Shown here: piece by piece, positions 6,106 through 8,565 of the stretch
Numbering within the stretch: the first letter of the stretch is position 1
Layout of the letters: each line of letters starts with the position of its first letter
Source: Candidatus Methylomirabilota bacterium
Lineage (GTDB): Bacteria; Methylomirabilota; Methylomirabilia; Methylomirabilales; Methylomirabilaceae
Length of the DNA stretch: 8,565 nucleotides
Assembly: GCA_016200385.1 (NCBI GenBank)
Contig: JACQEV010000244.1
Location: 1-8,565 of the forward strand
Reading direction: 5' to 3'
Position numbers and translations under genes: made by a program
The notes under the pieces: generated by a model
What the model was told of the DNA's origin: nothing
What the model saw: only the letters and a program-made list of their open reading frames with translations
Database searches by the model: none

Positions 6106-6133
6106 CCTGAACGCTGAGTGCTGAGAGCCAGGA
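6106..6133 (-). repeat. Inverted heptamer array, GCTGANN on the + strand (right arm)
   Basis: Four 7-bp units read CCTGAAC, GCTGAGT, GCTGAGA and GCCAGGA. GCTGA is the reverse complement of the TCAGC core of the left array, so the two arrays are head-to-head. The last unit grades into the purine-rich ribosome binding site of rpsZ (GAGGAG 6137-6142). Confidence 0.68.
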
Positions 6134-6154
6134 GAAGAGGAGTCGACAAAGATC

Positions 6155-6340
6155 ATGGCAAAGCTATCGCTCATCATCAAGAGCCAGCGTGAGCCGAAGT
6201 TCAGGGTGCGCGGGTACCATCGTTGCCGGCTGTGTGGACGGCCACGCGGCTATCTGCGAAAGTTCGAGATGTGTCGGATCTGCTTTAGGGATCTGGCTCT
6301 TCGGGGCGAGATTCCAGGTGTCATCAAAGCAAGTTGGTAA
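6155..6340 (+). CDS. rpsZ: 30S ribosomal protein uS14, short zinc-binding type
   Basis: A 61-residue protein, exactly the length of type-Z uS14; the zinc-free form is about 90-100. Two CxxC pairs, C24-C27 and C40-C43, bind one zinc ion. The flanking pattern [16 protein letters not shown] and [17 protein letters not shown] is diagnostic, and the protein ends with the usual VIKASW. uS14 sits in the 30S head with uS3 and uS10. GAGGAG (6137-6142) lies 12 nt before the ATG, a rather long gap. The 156-bp spacer before it is filled by heptamer arrays. The start [16 protein letters not shown] matches homologues, so no alternative start is needed. Confidence 0.98.
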   Translation: MAKLSLIIKSQREPKFRVRGYHRCRLCGRPRGYLRKFEMCRICFRDLALRGEIPGVIKASW

Positions 6341-6346
6341 GAGCGC

Positions 6347-6408
6347 TCCGCGCCTGAGGTTCGAAGCTGTGAATTTCCTCTAATCATGGACCGAATGCTC
6401 AACGCGGA
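6347..6408. repeat. Nested inverted repeat in the rpsZ-rpsH spacer
   Basis: TCCGCG (6347-6352) pairs with CGCGGA (6403-6408). Inside it GAG (6356-6358) pairs with CTC (6398-6400) and TTCG (6360-6363) with CGAA (6392-6395). GCTCC (6345-6349) could alternatively pair with GGAGC (6413-6417), which contains the rpsH ribosome binding site. It is weaker than the other spacer palindromes. Confidence 0.5.
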
Positions 6409-6426
6409 ACTTGGAGCAAGCTGATT

Positions 6427-6822
6427 ATGATGACCGATCCCATTGCGGACATGCTGACCAGGATCAGGAACGCCAACTCCGCCGTCCACGATAAAGTCGA
6501 TATCCCGGCGTCGAGGTTGAAGGTGGAAATTGCGAAAATCCTTCGAGCCGAAGGGTACATCAAGAACTTCAAGGTGCTCGATACCGAGAAGCATCGCATC
6601 CTGCGCATTTACCTGAAATACGGTCCGGGGAGTCAGCGGATCATCACTGGCCTTCGGCGCGTGAGCCGACCCGGCCTCCGAGTGTATGCCACCTCGCGAC
6701 ATTTGCCTCGGGTATTGAGTGGTCTAGGAGTCGCGATCCTCTCCACCTCTCAAGGGATCATGTCGGAGCGCGTGGCCAGAGAACGCGCGGTGGGTGGCGA
6801 GGTGCTCTGCCATGTCTGGTGA
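6427..6822 (+). CDS. rpsH: 30S ribosomal protein uS8 (S8)
   Basis: A 131-residue protein of usual length. It opens [17 protein letters not shown], the universal uS8 beginning. [17 protein letters not shown] and [25 protein letters not shown] follow, and the C-terminal signature is [13 protein letters not shown], then [10 protein letters not shown]. uS8 is a primary binder of the central domain of 16S rRNA. In E. coli it also represses the spc operon by binding mRNA at the L24/L5 junction. Here that junction is only 10 nt, so any equivalent target would have to lie elsewhere. ATG 6427 and ATG 6430 are both possible. GGAG (6413-6416) is 10 and 13 nt away respectively, favouring 6427 slightly. 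Confidence 0.98.
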   Translation: MMTDPIADMLTRIRNANSAVHDKVDIPASRLKVEIAKILRAEGYIKNFKVLDTEKHRILRIYLKYGPGSQRIITGLRRVSRPGLRVYATSRHLPRVLSGLGVAILSTSQGIMSERVARERAVGGEVLCHVW

Positions 6823-6915
6823 GCGCGGTTCCGTTGTCGGGGATTGATGGCTGAGAGCAAGCACCTCTTCATCGAAGGAAGCTGGACCACCGAACGTTAA
6901 ACGAGCAGAGGGAAC

Positions 6916-7452
6916 GTGTCGCGCATCGGAAGGAAGCCAATCCCCATCCCCGATAAGGTGAACGTGGAGATTGCGGGGGGGGGCATCTCCGTAGAGGGTC
7001 CAAGGGGCAAGTTGTCCCTTCGCCTCCATCCCTCAATGATGGTGAGAGCGGAGGACAGGCAGCTTCATTGCGTGCGGCCCACGAACAACAAGCTGCATCG
7101 TTCGCTTCACGGTCTGACCCGCACGCTGGTTGCGAATATGATCGAAGGGGTGACCAAGGGGTTCGAAAAGAAACTGGAGATGGTCGGCGTGGGCTATCGG
7201 GCTTCGTTGCAAGGAAGGAATCTGACACTGATGCTGGGCTATTCTCATCCTATTGTCTATCCGCTTCCGGAGGGAATCAAGGTCGAGGTGGAAAATCAAA
7301 ATCTACTGACCATCTCTGGGTCGGATAAACAGCAGGTTGGAGAAGTCGCGGCCAAGATCCGAAGTCTGAGGCCTCCCGAGCCGTATAAGGGCAAGGGGGT
7401 CAAGTACGCCACGGAGCGGATTCGCCGTAAGGCCGGAAAGGCTGGCGCCTAG
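6916..7452 (+). CDS. rplF: 50S ribosomal protein uL6 (L6)
   Basis: A 178-residue protein of normal length, with two similar alpha/beta domains. It begins SRIGRKPIPIPDKVNVEI and has the first-domain pattern VEGPRGKLSLRLHP. A GVTKGFEKKLEMVGVGYRA stretch sits at the domain junction. The C-terminal signature PEPYKGKGVKY is at residues 154-164, followed by a basic tail. uL6 lies at the base of the L7/L12 stalk near the sarcin-ricin loop. The GTG at 6916 has AGAGG (6907-6911) only 4 nt upstream, a tight but usable gap. GTG agrees with the universal SRIGRKPI opening. The 93-bp spacer before it holds nothing firmly recognisable. Confidence 0.98.
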   Translation: MSRIGRKPIPIPDKVNVEIAGGGISVEGPRGKLSLRLHPSMMVRAEDRQLHCVRPTNNKLHRSLHGLTRTLVANMIEGVTKGFEKKLEMVGVGYRASLQGRNLTLMLGYSHPIVYPLPEGIKVEVENQNLLTISGSDKQQVGEVAAKIRSLRPPEPYKGKGVKYATERIRRKAGKAGA

Positions 7453-7459
7453 GCCGTCT

Positions 7460-7563
7460 CGTGCCGTTCCAACCATTTACGCCACAATGGTGAGGTCAGG
7501 GAAAGCGATAGTTCTTAGCAGGACACCCGTTGGCGATTGGCCGCAACAAGTTGGAACGGCACG
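7460..7563. repeat. 104-bp element with perfect 14-bp terminal inverted repeats between rplF and rplR
   Basis: CGTGCCGTTCCAAC (7460-7473) and its exact reverse complement GTTGGAACGGCACG (7550-7563) bracket a 76-bp core. A second pair, CGCCA (7480-7484) with TGGCG (7531-7535), nests inside. No ORF with ribosomal-protein similarity occupies it. No clear target-site duplication flanks it and no T-run follows. It could be a small non-autonomous mobile element (MITE-like) or a structured leader of rplR. The sequence alone does not decide. Confidence 0.75.
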
Positions 7564-7573
7564 CGTGTGCCTT

Positions 7574-7578
7574 GGAGG
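7574..7578 (+). promoter_or_regulatory. Ribosome binding site that fixes the rplR start at TTG
   Basis: GGAGG lies 6 nt before TTG 7585. In-frame TTG 7537 and GTG 7567 lie further upstream. The first starts inside the 104-bp inverted-repeat element, and the codons they would add do not resemble uL18. Confidence 0.75.
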
Positions 7579-7584
7579 GCTGCA

Positions 7585-7953
7585 TTGATTGGCAAGGAGG
7601 GGAAACGAGAGGGCCGGCATCGCCGGCACCGTCGGATACGGAAGCGGGTGGTCGGCAACGCGCAACGCCCTCGACTCTGTGTGTTCAAGAGCGCTCGTCA
7701 CATCTACGCCCAGCTCATCGACGATGAACAGGGAACAACGTTGGCTGCGGCCTCCACGCTCTCCAGGGAGATTAAAGATAAGGGAAAGGTGGGCAATAAA
7801 ACGACTGCTGCCAGGCTGGTCGGTGAGCTGTTGGCGTCCAAGGCACTGGCGGCGAGTGTCTCCCAAGTGGTGTTCGACCGCGGCGGGTTCAAGTTTCACG
7901 GGCGCGTGAAAGCGCTGGCCACGGGCCTACGGGAAAAAGGCTTGATGTTCTAA
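7585..7953 (+). CDS. rplR: 50S ribosomal protein uL18 (L18)
   Basis: From TTG 7585 the product is 122 residues, the usual uL18 length. The basic N-terminal tail (GKEGKREGRHRRHRRIRKRV) is followed by the family pattern RPRLCVFKSARHIYAQLIDDEQGTTLAAAST. The C-terminal part is KTTAARLVGELLASKAL, then VVFDRGGFKFHGRVKALATGLREKGL. uL18 binds 5S rRNA together with uL5, encoded five genes upstream. An earlier TTG at 7537 would give 138 residues, but the extra part reads through the inverted-repeat element. ATT at 7588 is a less likely start. GGAGG 6 nt before TTG 7585 supports the choice. Confidence 0.95.
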   Translation: MIGKEGKREGRHRRHRRIRKRVVGNAQRPRLCVFKSARHIYAQLIDDEQGTTLAAASTLSREIKDKGKVGNKTTAARLVGELLASKALAASVSQVVFDRGGFKFHGRVKALATGLREKGLMF

Positions 7954-8052
7954 TGTCGCGATCGGATTGCTTGCCGGACTCATCCGTAATCTGACACCGC
8001 CTGCGCGGGAGTTGCCCATGGCTGCCCTGAGAGTCGCGCAACGGGCGTAAGG

Positions 8053-8058
8053 AAGGAG
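8053..8058 (+). promoter_or_regulatory. Strong ribosome binding site of rpsE
   Basis: AAGGAG, continuing as AAGGAGAT, is the best match to the anti-16S consensus in the window. It lies 5 nt before GTG 8064 and fixes that codon as the start. Confidence 0.85.
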
Positions 8059-8063
8059 ATGTT

Positions 8064-8565
8064 GTGAGGCGAATCAGCTCTGAGTCCTCTGAACTTGTCG
8101 AGCGCGTGGTCCACATCAACCGAGTCGCCAAGGTGGTCAAAGGAGGGCGGCGGTTTCATTTCAGCGCTCTCGTGGTTGTCGGGGACCAGAAGGGACGCGT
8201 GGGTGTTGGCTTGGGGAAGGCACACGAGGTGCCGGAGGCGATTCGCAAGGGGATCGAGAGCGCGAAGAAGCACATGATCGGGGTCTCGCTGGTGCGATCC
8301 ACCATTCCACATGAGATCGTGGGAAGGTTCGGGTCGGGCAGGGTGTTCCTAAGGCCGGCCTCTCAAGGCACCGGCGTGGTGGCGGGGAGGGCGGCGCGCG
8401 CCGTGTTGGAGGCGGCGGGAGTGAGGGACGTGCTCACCAAGTCGCTAGGGTCTGACAATCCACACAATGTCGTGAAGGCGACGTTGCAAGGCCTGACGTC
8501 GCGCAAAGCCCCAGAGGAAGTGGCGCGTGCGCGCGGAACGGTTTCTGAAGGACTAGTAGCCCAAG
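8064..8565 (+). CDS. rpsE: 30S ribosomal protein uS5 (S5), 3' end beyond window
   Basis: The frame runs open from GTG 8064 to the end of the window, 167 codons. Bacterial uS5 is about 160-175 residues, so only a short tail is likely missing. The double-stranded-RNA-binding-like domain shows [20 protein letters not shown] (18-37) and [20 protein letters not shown] (40-59). The KVVKGGR loop is where spectinomycin-resistance changes occur in E. coli. The second domain has [20 protein letters not shown], then [33 protein letters not shown]. uS5 works with uS3 and uS4 at the mRNA entry and in decoding fidelity. Where homologues usually read IAGGxVRAVLE, this one reads [12 protein letters not shown] 110-bp spacer separates it from rplR. 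Confidence 0.97.
   Translation, partial: MRRISSESSELVERVVHINRVAKVVKGGRRFHFSALVVVGDQKGRVGVGLGKAHEVPEAIRKGIESAKKHMIGVSLVRSTIPHEIVGRFGSGRVFLRPASQGTGVVAGRAARAVLEAAGVRDVLTKSLGSDNPHNVVKATLQGLTSRKAPEEVARARGTVSEGLVAQ

Noticed and set aside
6847..6900. 17-codon frame MAESKHLFIEGSWTTER in the rpsH-rplF spacer
   Set aside because: KHLFIEGSW faintly recalls aldehyde dehydrogenase N-termini, but the frame is tiny, has only a weak GGGG upstream, and has no supporting context. It could be a chance or decayed fragment.
6823..6915. Fold-back sequence in the rpsH-rplF spacer
   Set aside because: GTTCC (6828-6832) with GGAAC (6911-6915) and TCGG (6837-6840) with CCGA (6890-6893) can pair, but the blocks are short and far apart, so it was not annotated.
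7954..8063. Structured element in the rplR-rpsE spacer
   Set aside because: Only short complementary pairs are visible (CGGAT/ATCCG and GTTGC/GCAAC). They are too weak to set apart from chance. Apart from the strong rpsE binding site nothing stands out.

Overview
This window is a continuous run of ribosomal-protein genes, all on the + strand. It covers the last codons of rplC through most of rpsE: rplC(end)-rplD-rplW-rplB-rpsS-rplV-rpsC-rplP-rpmC-rpsQ-rplN-rplX-rplE-rpsZ-rpsH-rplF-rplR-rpsE(start). This is the canonical bacterial S10 operon joined to the spc operon, with no gene missing, inserted or inverted. Every product is a recognisable universal ribosomal protein that assembles into the 50S or 30S subunit.

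The organism is a GC-rich bacterium. The S14 protein is the short zinc-binding type (two CxxC pairs) and L24 also carries two CxxC pairs, so its ribosome uses the zinc (C+) forms. Seven of 17 visible starts are GTG or TTG. The gene order, zinc forms, GC content and repeat-rich spacers would fit an environmental lineage such as NC10/Methylomirabilota or a relative. That placement is a low-confidence inference, because nothing in the sequence identifies the phylum outright.

Layout: 1-1000 holds the rplC tail, rplD and rplW, tightly coupled. 1001-1174 is an unusually long spacer made of a nested palindrome. rplB follows, then a spacer of heptamer repeats (1994-2090), then rpsS-rplV. A short spacer with an 8-bp inverted repeat precedes the compact block rpsC-rplP-rpmC-rpsQ (2821-4446), whose genes abut or overlap. 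The classical S10/spc boundary (4447-4577) holds a second pair of heptamer arrays in inverted orientation. rplN, rplX and rplE follow, with a small hairpin before rplX. The spacer 5999-6154 holds a third inverted pair of heptamer arrays. rpsZ, rpsH, rplF, rplR and rpsE complete the window, with fold-back sequences before rpsH and rplR.

The coding content is ordinary. The unusual part is the spacers. Where most bacteria keep these genes a few bases apart, this operon has ten spacers of about 75-175 bp, and most contain inverted repeats. Three of them share one design: tandem degenerate 7-mers, then a short core, then the same 7-mers on the opposite strand. Each has a different 7-mer. Smaller points are a 26-residue N-terminal extension on uL5, a HPH-to-HPL change in the active-site loop of uL2, and a possible switch-like hairpin covering the rplX ribosome binding site. 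No promoter, intrinsic terminator, tRNA, CRISPR array or transposase gene was found.
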